Source of the DNA: Dermatophagoides farinae
Lineage: Eukaryota; Arthropoda; Arachnida; Sarcoptiformes; Pyroglyphidae
NCBI RefSeq assembly: GCF_024713945.1
Contig: NC_134677.1
Coordinates: forward strand, 1,615,001 to 1,679,000
DNA length: 64,000 nucleotides
Direction: 5' to 3'
The notes below the pieces were generated by a model, which ran no database searches, was not told where the DNA came from, and saw only the letters and a program-made list of their open reading frames with translations. Both the position numbers and the translations under genes were made by a program. Shown in pieces: positions 1 to 14,392 of the stretch; position 1 is the first letter of the stretch; each line of letters opens with the position of its first letter.

Positions 1-537
1 TAGCATGTTCTTTTTTTTCATTCTCTTTTTTTTCATTATTTTCTGTTCGTTATTTGGTTCGCCATCATCATCATCATTATCATGATGGCCGTAATATCGA
101 TATTTTGGTCGATTTATTTGATTTTATATATTTATTTATATTCATCCAAATGTCGTATATTTTTGATTTGAAGTTGATTGAAGAATCGGTACCATAAGAA
201 TTGAATCTTTAAGATTTTTTTTTCTTCTGATGATTGTTCAATGAATCAAAAAAAGAAAATCACGAAAAAAATCTTGTGAGAAACAAAAACACACACACAC
301 ATAATCATTGGATTAGGATGAATGATCCATACCTTATTATTCATAATTCATTGATTGATCAAACATTCATTTGAGCAGAGGGGAAAAAAATGGAAAAATT
401 TTTCTTTTCATTCACAGCATCATTCACACATTTGGATTTATTGAATATCGAATAATATTTATTGATGGATTTCTTTTTTTTTTTTTTTTTTGAATGCTGC
501 TGCTCCTGGAATTAATAGATATGTAAATAAACATTGA

Positions 538-538
<1 letters not shown>

Positions 539-566
<28 letters not shown>
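539..566. repeat. CA dinucleotide microsatellite
   Basis: About fourteen uninterrupted CA units. It is typical of the simple repeats scattered through the noncoding parts of this window. Confidence 0.9.
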
Positions 567-569
<3 letters not shown>

Positions 570-1803
570 TAAGTGTGTGACTACGTTTTTCTTTAACGAT
601 CAAAAAAAAAACAAAAAAAATTCCAAACAAGACAACATATCATATATATTTTTGATGGTGATAAACTTGTCGTCGTTGTCGAGGTTGACAATTTTTTTTT
701 TTTTTTTTTAGTTTGAAAGATTAACTTCATGTAAACAAATAATAAAAATATATACGACATACACACACACACACACGGACAAACAAACATTCGATTCGAA
801 TGATTTATAACAATGATTCGATTAGATTCTATTCTAACCTAATCGGATCTAATGATATCTCCTCATCATATTATATACACTGTGATAAATATATATATAT
901 ATTGATTGATTATAGTGTAAAAGCAAATTTGGTTTTTCATTATTGTTTACCTAAGGTCTAATAAATGTCAAACAATCAATATTATGATGATGATCTAATC
1001 AGATTAATATTGATCAAATCGATCATCATCAATTGAAACACAAGTGTAAATGAGAATTGAAGCGAAAAAATTTCTTCAATATTTTTTTTGTTTTGTTTTC
1101 ATTGACAATTGAATTCAAGCTCCACACAACAAAGTAACCAATAATATTTTCTTTTGTCCACGAAAAAAAAATATGAAGAAAAGAAAATTTTCAATCAAAT
1201 AAAGTCAATGAAATTGAAATTGAATTTTTTTTCATTTCATCTGATCAAATGACTTCTTACTTACACTGTATAACACACACAAAATAAACAAACAAAATCA
1301 CAAATAGCTGACCAACGCAAGCACATGATTGCAGGTGTAACGTATATAAAAAAATTTTTTGTTCTTTGAACAACAAACACACACAGTAAAATTTGTTTAC
1401 TTTAAAAGGTAAGGTAATAATAATTACCCTATATATATACATATTTGAAACATTCCAATTGTGACTTGATTGATTGATTCGGCCATTGTTTACCACAACC
1501 AAAACACACACACAGGTCAATTATTATCATATCATATCAGTTTATTTATTTGATATTGACACCTGCATTTTTATTTCTATGCACAGAAAAAAAATTCATT
1601 TTTCGAATGCGAATCAAACAAACCAGAAAAAAAATAAATTTTGACACCGGAAAAAATAATATGGAATATCTAACGACATCTATGGATTCATATTGGAAAC
1701 AGGATTCATCAGATCATCATCATCATATCATTTATGTACAGTTCATGGATTTATTCGGCGAAATTAAACATGTATAAATATAGGCGGAGCCTATATCAAA
1801 ATT

Positions 1804-1831
1804 TGTGTGTGTGTGTGTGTGTGTGTGTGTG
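1804..1831. repeat. TG dinucleotide microsatellite
   Basis: About fourteen TG units, followed 50 bases later by a shorter TG run near 1879-1892. Confidence 0.9.
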
Positions 1832-2480
1832 ATATTTTGGAGACAAAAACAAAAAATTATTTTTTCTATTTCCAAAATGTGTGTGTGTGTGTGATGTGTA
1901 TGTCTCTGCTGTGTGTGTGATACTGATGAAATTTTTTTTTTTTTTTACGAGAAAAAAAAAGAAAAACAAAACAAAAAAATTCTTATTATCCAATGCGTTT
2001 ATTTTCCCCCCTATGGCTTGAATCATTTTGAAACAATTTTTTTTTTCTAAAGCATTTTTTTTCTCTCCAATATACAAGTGAATGAATGAATAGAATTTCT
2101 TGCAATTTAATCGAGATCAATAGTAGTGTAAATAATTCGATTTTTTCATTCAAAAAAAAGGTGATACATTAAATTTTTCTTTATTTATCAATGAGAAACA
2201 AAACAAAACAAAAAAAATGAAAATCACATTCATCATCGAGAATGACAAAGAAAAGAGAAAATAGTGTTGACATTTCTTTTTTCTCATTTCGAAAATTGAA
2301 TTTTCACTTTTTTTTCTGTTTTTTGTTTTGTTTTTGGTTCTAATGGTTAGATTTTTTTTCCGATTAGTGCCAACCAGCTCAAATTTTTTTTTTTTTGCTT
2401 CTCATCTATCTATGTGTGTGTGTGTGTGTGTTTGATACTCCCATATTTCATTTTTGTGCTCATCAATCATTAATAATCGA

Positions 2481-2488
2481 TATCGATA
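2481..2488. promoter_or_regulatory. DRE-like palindrome TATCGATA upstream of the USP9X-like gene
   Basis: The palindrome TATCGATA lies 45 bases before the start codon at 2534, inside a longer atcgatatcgatat string. In Drosophila this octamer is the DREF binding site of many housekeeping promoters. A role here is inferred only from match and position; another copy at 95-102 has no gene next to it. Confidence 0.35.
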
Positions 2489-2533
2489 TTTTTTTTTCTC
2501 CATTCCTATTTAGAATCAATTTAATCAAACCAG

Positions 2534-5500
2534 ATGCAAATATTAAAAACGGGTGAGGATAATCTAGTCGATGATCGATTAATTGAAAATGAATCGACAT
2601 CGACAGCTGAAAATATTGACAATACACATCATCATCATCCTAATGACAATAATCGTAATGATGATGATGATGATTCATCTACAATGGAATGTGAAACCGA
2701 ACAGCAACAACAACAACAACAACAACAACCACCACCACAGCAAATAAATGAATGTGAAATTAGATCCAAAAAAAATAGTGATGATATTGAAGATAATACA
2801 AATCAAAAAGCCATTAAAACAACTGTTCAAAATGAAATGAACATTCATTCTAGTCATCAGCAATCATCATCAAATCAAATCAATAATGATGATGATGAAA
2901 TAATAATATTGGATCAACAATGTAAACCATCAAATGGTCATCATCAATCTATTGTGAATAATGAAAATAATGGTGATCCATCGATGACGATGATGATGAA
3001 TACAAATGATAATAATACGGTGGATGAAAATTCTGCTTCTGATGTTGTATACAAAACATTTCCTGAAGATCTTTTGATTAGAATTGAAAAATTTTGCCAC
3101 ATGACATGGACATTACCATTATCGATTGTGCCGTATCAAAAATTTGAACAATTATTGGATATAGTAATAAATTTATTACAAACAAATTCATATGAAATGG
3201 AATCAAACTGTTTTCATTTCATCGATGAAACGATTCTAATTTTTTATAAGAAATTTTTTCAAGATAATTCCAATTTATTTATGAATCAATCTGTAAGTCT
3301 GATTTTTTTTTGTTTTGTTTTGATATGAAGTAATTGATTAATTTAACATTTATTCACGTCACACGCGTGTTAGCAGGGATTACCAGTGGTAACCATTCAT
3401 TTTAAATTGATACGATTGATCATCTTGTGCCTGAATAGACCGAATACAAATAATCTTAAACAATTTGAATTGTTATCACAAATATTCACGCCGTCCAACC
3501 GGTATGTAATATGATGGTTTCGGATTTGTTTTCTTTAAATTATTGTTTTTAATTTTTTTTTCTTCATTTGTCAAAAAACAAGAATCTCATTTTTTGATTG
3601 TGATGAAAATATTCTTAATCATTATGGTTCAATCATTCAACAGCGACCAATATATACAACAACAAATGATGAACAACGTGCACGAAATTCATTATTGATT
3701 GCATTAATTAATTATTTTGGCCAAAATGATGGTTTCGATTTTTTATCTATCTATTTTAGTGATAATCAATTATCGTCTACATTGATTTTTATCTATCTAA
3801 CGCCATTTGAAAATTGTTTAGAATTTTTATCCAAACAAATATTGGAATCATATTTCATTCCAATCATACAGCTGGTGGCTAATTTTTTTAATAATTTATC
3901 TGTTGAAAATTTTAAAAATGAGCTCAAATCATCAACTCAAATTGATGATATAATTGGATCTATTGTGAAAAAATGTAGAAATTTTGCCATAAAATTATCG
4001 AGACCAGCGATGGCAAAATCATTTGAATTTTTACGGCTAAAATTCACTCTACGTACATTACAATTATCATCATTCAGTGGAAAAATGAATGCATTGAATG
4101 AATTGAACAAGATTATCTCACATTACAATTATTGTGAAGAGAAAACAACCAACAACTATACATTGATTAATCAAACGAATGATTCATCATCTATTGAATT
4201 ATTGGCTACGTCAGATGAAACGGCACAATGGCTATACGATAATAATGTTGTCGAAATTATATTAAATGATTGTCTTCATCATACACAATATGTGGAAAAA
4301 TTGGACAATATATTTCGATTTCTATTGAAAGAAAATCGTCTAACACTTGATTGTTTGGATCGTATTTGGAATTCACAACTTGGAAAACATGAAATAATTG
4401 TTAAAAATATTCATGAATTAATTGCCAAACTTGCATGGCATTTTTCTCCTAATCAACTTGATCATCTATTTGTTTGTTTTCAATCCAGTTGGTCTACGGC
4501 AACAAAAAAAGAACGTGAAAAATTATTACAACTAATGCGACGATTAGCTGAAGATGATAAATATGGTTCAATGGCAAATAAAATGTTATCATTATTATGG
4601 AATATTGCCTATAATCATGATGAAATCGATATAGAAATTGTTGATCAAGCTATTGGTGCTCATTTGAAAATACTTGATTATAGTAAAACATTTGAAAAAG
4701 ATAGTCAACGATTCTATTGGATCGAACGATGTGTGAATGAGATTGGCGATTCAAATCATGGAAACAATGTGATTACTGCAATGAAACATATACGAGAAAT
4801 TCTTTTACTTTGTCCGGAACATTGTTCAAAACAATATTATGCTAGCTGTGAAATTCAACAACAACAACAACAACGTATTAAACGTGAAACACGACATTAT
4901 ATTATTACGAAAATGAATAGTGAATTGGAATTGATGTCCATGTTGGTTCGAAATCTGTCCAATTATATGAAATGGATGCGTTCGAAAAAATCTGAACTTA
5001 ATGAATTAGATGCGAATATTGCACTAGATGGTAGACGAATTTCTCATCGTCAAGAATTACATGAACGTTTAGGATTTTTACGTTTCATCATTCAAGAAGG
5101 AACATGTTTATTATCTAAAGAAATGGCTACTGAATTATGGAATTGTTTAGCAATACAAGCAATATTTCCTACTGATCGTCAAATTTGTTTTCAATGGTTT
5201 TCATTATTAATGGAATTTGATTTCTATCTTGATGATGATTATTCACATGTTTTTTTGGGCTTTTTACATGCAAGTTTAGCAAAATTTGATCCATCATTAA
5301 TCGATATATATGGTGTTGAATGTTTTGAAAAATTTTTCAAAATAATCAATTGTAATCAAGAAAAGCTCATTTATCATAATTCTTCATATCTAACAAATGA
5401 TGTTGATCTAATTGGCCTGGATTATTTATGGAAATTAATATTGTTTGGATCGGATGAAGCGGCTTGTAATAAAGCAATTAATTTACTTAAAGAATTTTTT

Positions 5501-8500
5501 ACAAATTTTGGACCTAAATTGATTGAATCACGTTTAGAATTACATCAAGATTTTATTAACATATGTTTTGATCAACTAAAATGTAGTTATGATACTGTTA
5601 CAGTGATTGGTCATGATGAAAATGAACCAAAAATAAATGTTGAATCAACAAAAATGATACGACTATTATCGGTACTATGTGAATATATAAGAAAAGGTGA
5701 TAATGATTATTATGGCAATAAACGTTTAATATTACCAATGTCACAATGTTTTCGTGGTAAATCAGTGGAATTAGTCATCAAGATCATGACACAGGCATAT
5801 AATCGTAATATTGATGAATTGATATTGCAAACACATACGAACGAATCAATTTTATTTGTACGAGAAAAAATTCTGGAAAAGTAAGTTTTTTTTGACATAG
5901 ATTTTTATAAAAATTTCCATTTTGACTAACTCTATTTTCCATATACCAACATAGAATCAATATGAGTAATGAAAATGTTGAAATTGAAATGTATGAATCA
6001 GTAGAAAAATTTGATCTATCTAAATTCAAAAAAGTGGCCGAACTTACAACGGAAAAACGATTTGTAAGTGTTTTAAATATCAAAAAAAACATAGTGATAT
6101 GTAATGGTGAATTTCACTTTTGTTTACAATCTACGAATAGTGTTTTTCCGTACGAGTCATGCAACAAGCAAACACAATAAATTGGACATCTGATATGGAA
6201 TTTTCGAATAAATTTGAAAAACTTATGCAGCCAGAAACTGTCGATCCATTACTTGAACGTTCATTGCCCGGAGTGGTGAGAAAATTGAAAAAAAAAAATT
6301 TATTTTTTCATAATTTTCATTTTATTTTCAATTATTTTATAGATAATGTCCGAAAATTGTCGATATGTAAATTTTCTATTCAATGTATCCGATTTAGCAA
6401 TGTCATTGAAACATGATCAATTACGGGAAAAATGTTTGGAAATTTTACAATCAATGCCACCAGATAAATTCTATATGAATATGATTATCGATACATTTCT
6501 TGATCCAAATCAGATTAATGGTGGTGAAAATGTACTTGAATGTTTTGAACGTGAACTATTATCATCGCCAACAAAAACTGTTTACATGTTGGAAATTATA
6601 TTTGCCTTGATACTACCATTTGATGATAATTTTTATAAAGAATCGGCTCGTTTTCAAAAATCATTCATTGAATGTGGTTATTGTTTACGTATTTTGAATT
6701 TTATTCATGATGAAAAATTTCGAAATACAATGGATAATTATTGTCTAATGTAAGTAATGTGTATTTTTATGTGTTGTAACATGTGAACGAAAAAAAAATC
6801 CTTTTAATCGATTTTGTTTGTTTCTTCACATACAGTCGAGCTATGCATCTAATCCTGAAGATAAGCAAATTTACATTGTTGACATTTTGTTTTCTCAATG
6901 AATACTCACATGGATTGCACGATACATTGCGTGATATTCTTCGTCATTGTCATGAAGATTTTGTATTGAAAAATGCAGCCAGTAGTACGGCACAGATTCT
7001 ACATAAAGAATCACCTTTATCAAAACAATTTCTGCCCCAAAATGTACATATTAATTCATTATTACGAATCGCTTGGCTAATGGCCACTGGTGATCAACGG
7101 ATAAATATTGATTATCAAAAGAATCTTGATGAATTACATGAATATTTTATCAAAAGTTATTCAGATGAAAATTTTAATAGTAGTGATTATAAATCCGATG
7201 AAATGTTTGATGTTTGTCAACATGCATTGGAAACCATAACATTAATGTTGATATTAGCACCACAATATTCGAATTTTCTATCAAAATCGGCCAATATGCA
7301 AAAATTTTTCATTGATCTTCTTTTAATCACATCGAACAAAACCATACGAAAGACAATGGCAGATCAATTTTCATTCATCACAATGATCAATTTGTCCACC
7401 CATTCGAATGTTGCATCATCCATTTTGGAGTTGATTTTCAATTATTTACAAAAATATTTGCTCAAATTTCATCAAACATCTGGTCAATTTTTTCGATTTT
7501 GTTGTCAATTATTGGAGATTTGTGCCACTATTTCGGTCGATATACAATATCCAATCATCAATAGATATGTTGATTATGAATATAACTTACTAAGATGTCC
7601 TAAGGTGAGTAATTTTTTTCATAAAATTTTTTTTGAAATTTTCTTGAAAATTTTCTTTTGAAAAATATTTTTTATTTTCAATAATTTTGTTTCCATTTTC
7701 AGGAAAATTTTTTTATTAATGGTCAATGTCAGGAAACATTGTTGGAAGGAAATTTATGCATCACTAAAGTATTGGTCTCCAAATTTCTTTCACACGAATC
7801 AAAATGTAAAATTGGACTAGGTGACCAAGATGAACGTGGTTTAGTCCATATTTTGCTTGATCAATATTTATTTACTGCCTCAAAATCTTTGTGCCTTTTT
7901 CGACAAAATTCTGATGTTTTTATTGCTGATATCTATCCGGTTTGTCCCGGTACACAATCATTGATCGCAGCTTATGAATTATTGGCTGCATTCTGTGATG
8001 GCTGTCTAGAGAATTTGGAATTTATTTGCCAAAATTTAGAATCATATATGAATACGATGGTCATTTCATCATGGGATTATTTTCCCAACATTGCTATACG
8101 TCCGGAAAATGGTTTTGTTGGCCTGAAAAATGCTGGTGCCACTTGCTATATGAATTCAGTTTTGCAACAAGTTTGTATTGTTTTTTCTTTTTTTGGATTT
8201 TTAATTTTAATTTACTTTCATTTTTTTCAGCTTTTTATGATTCCAGAAGTTCGTAATGGAATATTATCTGTGATAATCGATTCTCCATACAATTTTTATG
8301 ATAATAATAATAATGATTTGGATAATTTTTTTATCACCCCACTTAACAATATGGAAAATAATATAAATTCATCAAGCCAAGAAGTGGATGTAAAAGCCTA
8401 TAATATTGAAATTTTTCAACAAATACAAATCATATTTGGTCATTTATTGCTAAGTCAAGTGCAATATTATGTACCGAAAGGATTCTGGGAACATTTCAAG

Positions 8501-11197
8501 TAAGTTCATTTATAAAATTTCAATTTTGTATAATCCTTTACTATTGAAACATTATTAGATTGTTTGGCGGTAAAATACATTTAAAAGAACAACAAGATGC
8601 ATTAGAATTTTTCAACGGTTTATTCGATATACTTGATGAAGCACTTAAAGGCCTGAATCAACCGCCTATCATGACGTCTATATTCGGTGGATCATTTTCT
8701 GATCAAAAAGTTTGCAAAGATTGTCCACATAGGTATGTGAAAGTGGTTAATTGATTCATTCGATTTGAATGCATGTGCATTTGTGTTTTTGCATTTCAGG
8801 TATTTTCGTGAAGAACCATTTACAACATTGAATGTTGATGTCAGAAATCATCACACATTGAATGATTCATTGGAACAATATGTTCGTGGTGATCTTTTGG
8901 AAGGCGACAATGCCTATAAATGTGAAAAATGTGATCGTAAAGTGAATACTGTTAAACGTTTATGTATAAAACGTTTGCCAAAAATTTTGGTTATTCAATT
9001 GAAAAGATTTGGCTATGATTTTGATCGTGATGTATCGATAAAATTTAATGATTATTTTGAATTTCCACGCTATTTGGATATGGAACCATATACGGTCAAT
9101 GGATTAGCCCGTAAAGAAGGTGAAATTATTGAAGAAAATTTAATTAATGATGAATATAATGATATAACGGAATATGAATTGAATGGTATCGTTGTACATA
9201 GTGGTCAGGCAAGTGGTGGCCATTATTATTCATTCATTCTACATGAAACACCAAATGATGGCCAAAAGAAATGGTATAGATTTGATGATACAGATGTAAG
9301 TGAATGTAAATTGGATCAAGATGAAGAGATGCGTAATCAATGTTTTGGTGGTGAATATATGAACGATTATTATGATCAATTATTGAAGAAAACATTACAA
9401 CGTGTACAGAAACGTTGGTGGAATGCATTCATATTAGTTTATCGAAAAGTTGATCAAAAACCGAAATCATATCAACGGCCAACAATACCGTTGGCAATAA
9501 AAAAAAATGTTCAACATCAGAATACCTTGTTTATTCATCAACGAACATTGTTTAGTGAAGAATTTTATCATTTCATAAAAATATTGATCGATTGTAATGG
9601 AAAAAATTTGAATTTTTCAAATATTCCACCGGAAAAATTGAATCGAATTATTATGGAAACATTGAATATGGCTGCCAAATTTTTGATTAGATTCGGTTTT
9701 AAGGCAAAAAAATCATTACGATTCAATGCAAATGATTGGAATGATTCATTGATACCATATCTACAACACGATTCTTCCATACGATCCTGGTTTATCGCCA
9801 ATCATTTGATGAACAATGCAAATAAATTGCTTTGTGATTTTCTTTTACAATGTCCATCGATTGATGTTCGTAATGCATTTGGTAAACTTGTCATGTTTTT
9901 AATACGCTATTCCATAATGGATCAACAACAAGATGCCACAGAATCAAATGTCATCAATCCATTTGTCAGTGAAATAATGTCAATATTGGTATCATTCATA
10001 CAAAAAGATGTACCGGATTGTTCACGACAATCATCACAATATTTCACATTATTCCATTCATATGCATTGTTAGGCATTGATCAACGACGACATTTATTAA
10101 TGTTATCTGTACCATCATTGTTCATGACATTTGCTATTGAACGAAATTTTTCAATGTCAAAAAATAATCAAACTGTCGATAATCGATTATATCAAGTGGT
10201 CAGCTATTTAGTTCGTAGTTGTGATCCAACATCGGTGATCATTCCACAATTACCTGAATCTTATCAACCAATATTGAATCCATTTATGTGTGATCAAAAT
10301 AATGATGATCAATATATAATGCCTATGCCACGGGATATAATTGAAAAATTGTACTTGAAAAAATCCTATTTACGACAAATCATTATGGAAGCCATTTCAT
10401 TGGATGAAAATGATGCATTGATCAAATTTTGTTGCTGGGAAAATCAACCATTTTCATTATATACATTGGAAGAATTATTTTCACAATTAAGTAATACTTA
10501 TACTACATATGAATTGGAACCTTATTTTCAATCATTACGTGATATTCTCATGATGGAAGATTCTTTCCAGCATTTTAGGATTCATGTAGCCATTCTTGGT
10601 AATCATACTGGTAAGTGATGTTTTATTTTTTTCAATCAAATTGATATATATGTTTTATTTTCAATAATAGGAGAACGATCTGTTGCATACTATGAGAATA
10701 ACCATACAAAATGTTTACTAAAAATGTTGACAACACATTCGATACATTTTGAGAAAAAAGTCTATCAATGTCTTGAATTATTATCATACGTATTGAAACA
10801 TTCGAATCGAGCTGTCAGTATTGTCAATGAAGATCCTATCAAAACTGAATGGTTCGAAGTGGTTAAAAAATTAAAAATGGAAACAAAAAATAAAACGTTT
10901 AATTATAATACCAATAATGATTATAATAATCTACAATGGCCATCATTATCAACGACATCATCATCGCCATCATTGAATATGGATACTAAAAAATTATTGA
11001 ACGAAGTTGAATCATATTTTCATATGAATGAATCATTGGATGAACAACAACAACCACCAACAACACAGGAGGAAGTAAACATCATTGAAAATTCTGAAAA
11101 GGTTGTTGAAATTCAACAATCGGAAAAAGAAAATGTTGTCATTGATGAGAATCCTTTATCGGATCAAATAGAAAATATGGATATATCGTCCGGATGA
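2534..11197 (+). CDS. USP9X: USP9X / fat-facets ubiquitin carboxyl-terminal hydrolase
   Basis: A very large cysteine protease that removes ubiquitin from substrates. Exons, joined at GT..AG sites with consistent phase: 2534-3292, 3377-3501, 3583-5880, 5955-6063, 6141-6275, 6343-6749, 6836-7604, 7703-8170, 8231-8499, 8559-8732, 8800-10610, 10671-11197. They give about 2616 residues, close to the roughly 2550 of human USP9X. The first 150 residues are low complexity (His, Asp, Gln, Asn runs). A long helical region follows, then the catalytic domain from about residue 1670. The Cys box [10 protein letters not shown] puts the nucleophile near Cys1682. The His box [11 protein letters not shown] puts the base near His1979, followed by [12 protein letters not shown]. 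The paired CPH and CEKC motifs are the zinc-ribbon cysteines. The motif GDLLEG...CEKC and the LKRF box are fat-facets-like rather than USP24 or USP34. An AATAAA lies at 11468. The first exon start is the least certain part. Confidence 0.93.
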
Positions 11198-11866
11198 TCT
11201 CAAATTTTTTTGTTGTTGTTGTTCTTGTTGTTGTTTTGATATGGTAAATGGATAAAAAAAAAATTTCATCTTTTTTTTTCTTTGGCTTAAATCTATCGAA
11301 CTTTATCTTTCACTTCTTATTCATTCACATACATTCATTGCCTCAATCTGTTTTTGTCTGTTTCACATTTACAAATCTGTTAATTTATAATATCGTTGAA
11401 CAAATTAAAAAGATTCGGCGATCGGTATAGATATGGAACCATTCACCGAAATAACGTTGATTTAATTAATAAATGTATTTTTTTTCTAATTTTATGATTT
11501 TTTACCAAAAAAAAAACCCCACCCGTTCCATTGACACACACACACACACAGAGATATATTTTTTCCGATTCACAAAGAAAGATAATTTTCTATTAATGTT
11601 TATGAAATTATATCAAATCTGATGGTGATAATGATGATGATGATGATGATGTTTAATTGCCTTTTGTTTTTTTCCCCGTTAAATTTATGTAAATTGTGAA
11701 ATTGTGAATTAAAAATTTTGTGATTTTTTCCTAATTTATACACAATCAAAATATATTATTTACTACGTGCAATGTATAAACTAGATATATGATGAGTTTG
11801 CCTTATGATCATTAAACCTAGCGCCGGTCCGCGAAGAATTAATTCTCTTGGATTAAATATAACACC
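11198..11866. other. 3' UTR of USP9X-like gene and promoter of MARS2
   Basis: Contains AT-rich 3' UTR sequence with an AATAAA at 11468-11473, a CA run near 11535-11550, and an ATG run near 11633-11650. A small GC-rich spot (about 11819-11834) lies just before the MARS2 start. I see no coding gene. Confidence 0.55.
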
Positions 11867-13785
11867 ATGAGAATTCTGCTGTTATCTAATTCTCCATCCA
11901 AATGGATGATGCGAATATCATCACGTTATTTTAGTTCAATAGAATTGCCTAAATTTTATGCTACACCTATTTTCTATGTTAATTCGGGTAATTTATGATT
12001 AATTTTTGTGAAATTTCTTATTGATTCTTTTTTGTTGAAAATAAATTTTTTAGTACCTCATATTGGTCATCTTTACACGACAATCTATGCAGATGCATTA
12101 CATCGATTCACTCGATTATGTCATCCTGATGCGGTTACAATTTTTTCCACTGGAACCGATGAACATGGTCTTAAGGTAATGGATGAGCAAATTTTTGCTT
12201 TAAAAAATTTAAAATCAAAAAAAATGAAATTTCAAGTTTATTCGGTCTTTGTACAGATACAAAAATCAGCTCAATCAAAAAACACTGATCTTTCAACATA
12301 TTGTGATCAAGTATCGGCAAAATTTCGTCAATTATTCGATGATGCCAGTACATCACATACACATTTTATCCGTACTACGGATAATCAGCATAAAAAATCT
12401 GTGACAAATTTATGGAATATACTCGTGGAAAAAGGATTTATTTACAAATCCAAATATTGTGGTTACTATTCCATAAATGATGAAGCATTCGTACCGGATA
12501 ATCTTATAAGAACAAATTCTGCTGGAGAAAAGATATCTATAGAAACTGGACATAAACTTGAATGGTATGAAGAAGAGAATTATGTTTTTCGTTTATCACA
12601 ACTACAAGATCAAGTTATCGATTGGATCGATAATCGATTGATAATGAAACCACAGAATTTTCATACAGCACTTAAAGCTGATATAAGAAATATTAAAAAT
12701 TTCAAGGATGTTTCCGTGTCAAGATCTAAATCACGTTTATGTTGGGGTATCGAAGTTCCGAATGATAATAGTCAATTAATTTATGTTTGGTTCGATGCAT
12801 TAACCAATTATCTAACGGTGGCTGGCTATCCAAATCATGATCTTACCGTATGGCCACCTTGTCATGTGATTGGTAAAGATATCATCAAATTTCATTGTAT
12901 ATATTGGCCAGCATTTTTGATTGCTGCTGGATTACAGCCACCGAATCTAGTTTATTGTCATTCACATTGGCTTTATGATCGACAAAAAATGTCAAAAAGT
13001 TTAGGCAATGTTGTCGATCCTTTTGATTGTATCGAACGATTTACAGCTGATGGAATACGTTATTTTCTTCTGAAAGAAGGAACACCACATTCAGATTCAA
13101 GTATGAATTTATTTATTTATTTATTCATTTCATTGAAAATTTATTCGCTTTTCTTATCTAATCTAATGTGATTATATTCTTTTATCGAACCTTTTCAATT
13201 TAGATTTCAATATAGATGCAGTGAAAACATGTTTAAATGCCGAATTGGCCGATACATTTGGTAACCTGTTGAATAGATGTACATCGAACAAATTAAATCC
13301 ACAACAATATTATCCTCAAAATATTTCATTGAATGAAATGAATGAAATTCTGCCCGAAAGTATGGAAACAATTGATTATATACAAAATCTATCAAAACAA
13401 TGTTATCAAGCTTATTCGGATGGAAATTTTCATATCGGTATTGCACATGTGATGACAGGTCTTCGACTTGTAAATAGTTTATTCAACATTATTCGTCCAT
13501 GGGAATTTGCCAAAAATTCTTAATAATGAAATTAATCAAAAACGTCTCGAATGTTTATTGTTTCTATCATTAGAATCCATACGTATAGCAGCAATTTTAT
13601 TGAAACCAATCATACCCAATATATCGACATCAATATTTCGTAAACTAAACATTCAGCCAGAATTCTGTTTATGGAAATCAGCTGAAATGAATGTGACGCA
13701 ACATGAGCTGTATAGTCATCATCAACAACTGCATGTAAATAGAATTTCAACAGAAAAATTGATAATTTTCTCTAAACTCATTTAA
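11867..13785 (+). CDS. MARS2: Mitochondrial methionyl-tRNA synthetase, with an apparent frameshift near the 3' end
   Basis: Class I aminoacyl-tRNA synthetase that charges mitochondrial tRNA-Met. Exons 11867-11987, 12054-12175, 12257-13100 and 13204-13785. The first 25 or so residues are basic and hydroxylated, as expected for a mitochondrial presequence. The ATP-binding HIGH motif is VPHIGH, split by the first intron (N-S-G/V join). TGTDEHGLK follows, and the KMSKS loop is QKMSKSLGNV near 12990. The conserved C-terminal anticodon-binding helices are present but in two frames: the frame ending IIRPWEFAKNS stops at 13523, and homology resumes one base over from about 13507 (LNNEINQKRLECLLFL). 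One extra A in the aaaaa run near 13511-13516 would explain this. It could be a sequencing error, an allele or a real lesion. No GT..AG intron of suitable size fits. Expected length is about 555 residues. Confidence 0.88.
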
Positions 13786-14392
13786 ATTATAAATTGACTT
13801 GTTGACTTTCGACATCTTGTTTTTTTTATCTCATTATTATCAATGTGTATACTATGAAGCTCATTAAAATGAATGAATGATGATAATATTTTTGCAGTTG
13901 ATGATAAAAATTGTGCTTTCAAATATATTCGATTGACGTATAAACTTGTGCGTGTAATTTGTGCAAATGCACATTTGTACCTCACATCATCATCATCAAA
14001 CAAGTTCTACATTACTAAAAAGATGTGTGTTTTTGAACATATATCTTTATTAATAATCTATAGTCAATGTTGATTATAGAAACTTGAAGAAAATCACCAT
14101 CATCATCATCATCATCATCATTCAGATTCGCTTCATTTATTGCCACTTATAATTGCCACCAATCATGTTGATCATGGTTCTATCCATATTAATATTAGTT
14201 CAATGTTGCTTGTGGTATGAATGTTTATGCTATATTCATGTATTGAAAACAAGAAAAAAAATCGAAGCATTTTTCATTTAATAAAATTTTTGATAGCCAA
14301 CAAATATTAATCAATCGATTGATGATTTAATCAATAATAATAATAACAAAATATCGGGAACCGATACCAAATTGAAAATTTAAAAAAAAACA
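13786..14392. other. Gap between MARS2 and PCCA
   Basis: AT-rich DNA with CAT runs near 13985-14000 and 14096-14121. It should hold the MARS2 3' UTR and the PCCA promoter. A short open frame at 13873-14073 has no family resemblance. Nothing else is seen. Confidence 0.55.

Larger units (their letters stand above)
1..2533. other. Left-edge region with no recognised gene
   Basis: I see no conserved protein in either strand. Open frames here are short and made of Cys/Val/His/Thr runs, which come from reading CA/TG, poly-A and poly-T tracts. CA or TG microsatellites lie at about 539-566, 761-776, 1804-1831 and 2413-2431. The last 50 bases probably hold the 5' UTR of the USP9X gene: a pyrimidine-rich tract ends in a plausible acceptor (ctatttag, ending 2513) just before the start codon at 2534. 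Confidence 0.6.

Noticed and set aside
424-790. Minus-strand frames with Cys-Val runs near the left edge
   Set aside because: They are CA/TG microsatellites and poly-A/T tracts read in frame; no homology or splice context.
1550-1777. Plus-strand frame of 75 codons
   Set aside because: Starts at a non-ATG codon, is low in conserved residues, and has no splice partners or family resemblance.
13430-13520. A tiny intron as explanation for the MARS2 frame change
   Set aside because: No GT..AG pair of credible size fits; the two frames overlap by only a few codons across an A run, which fits an indel better.
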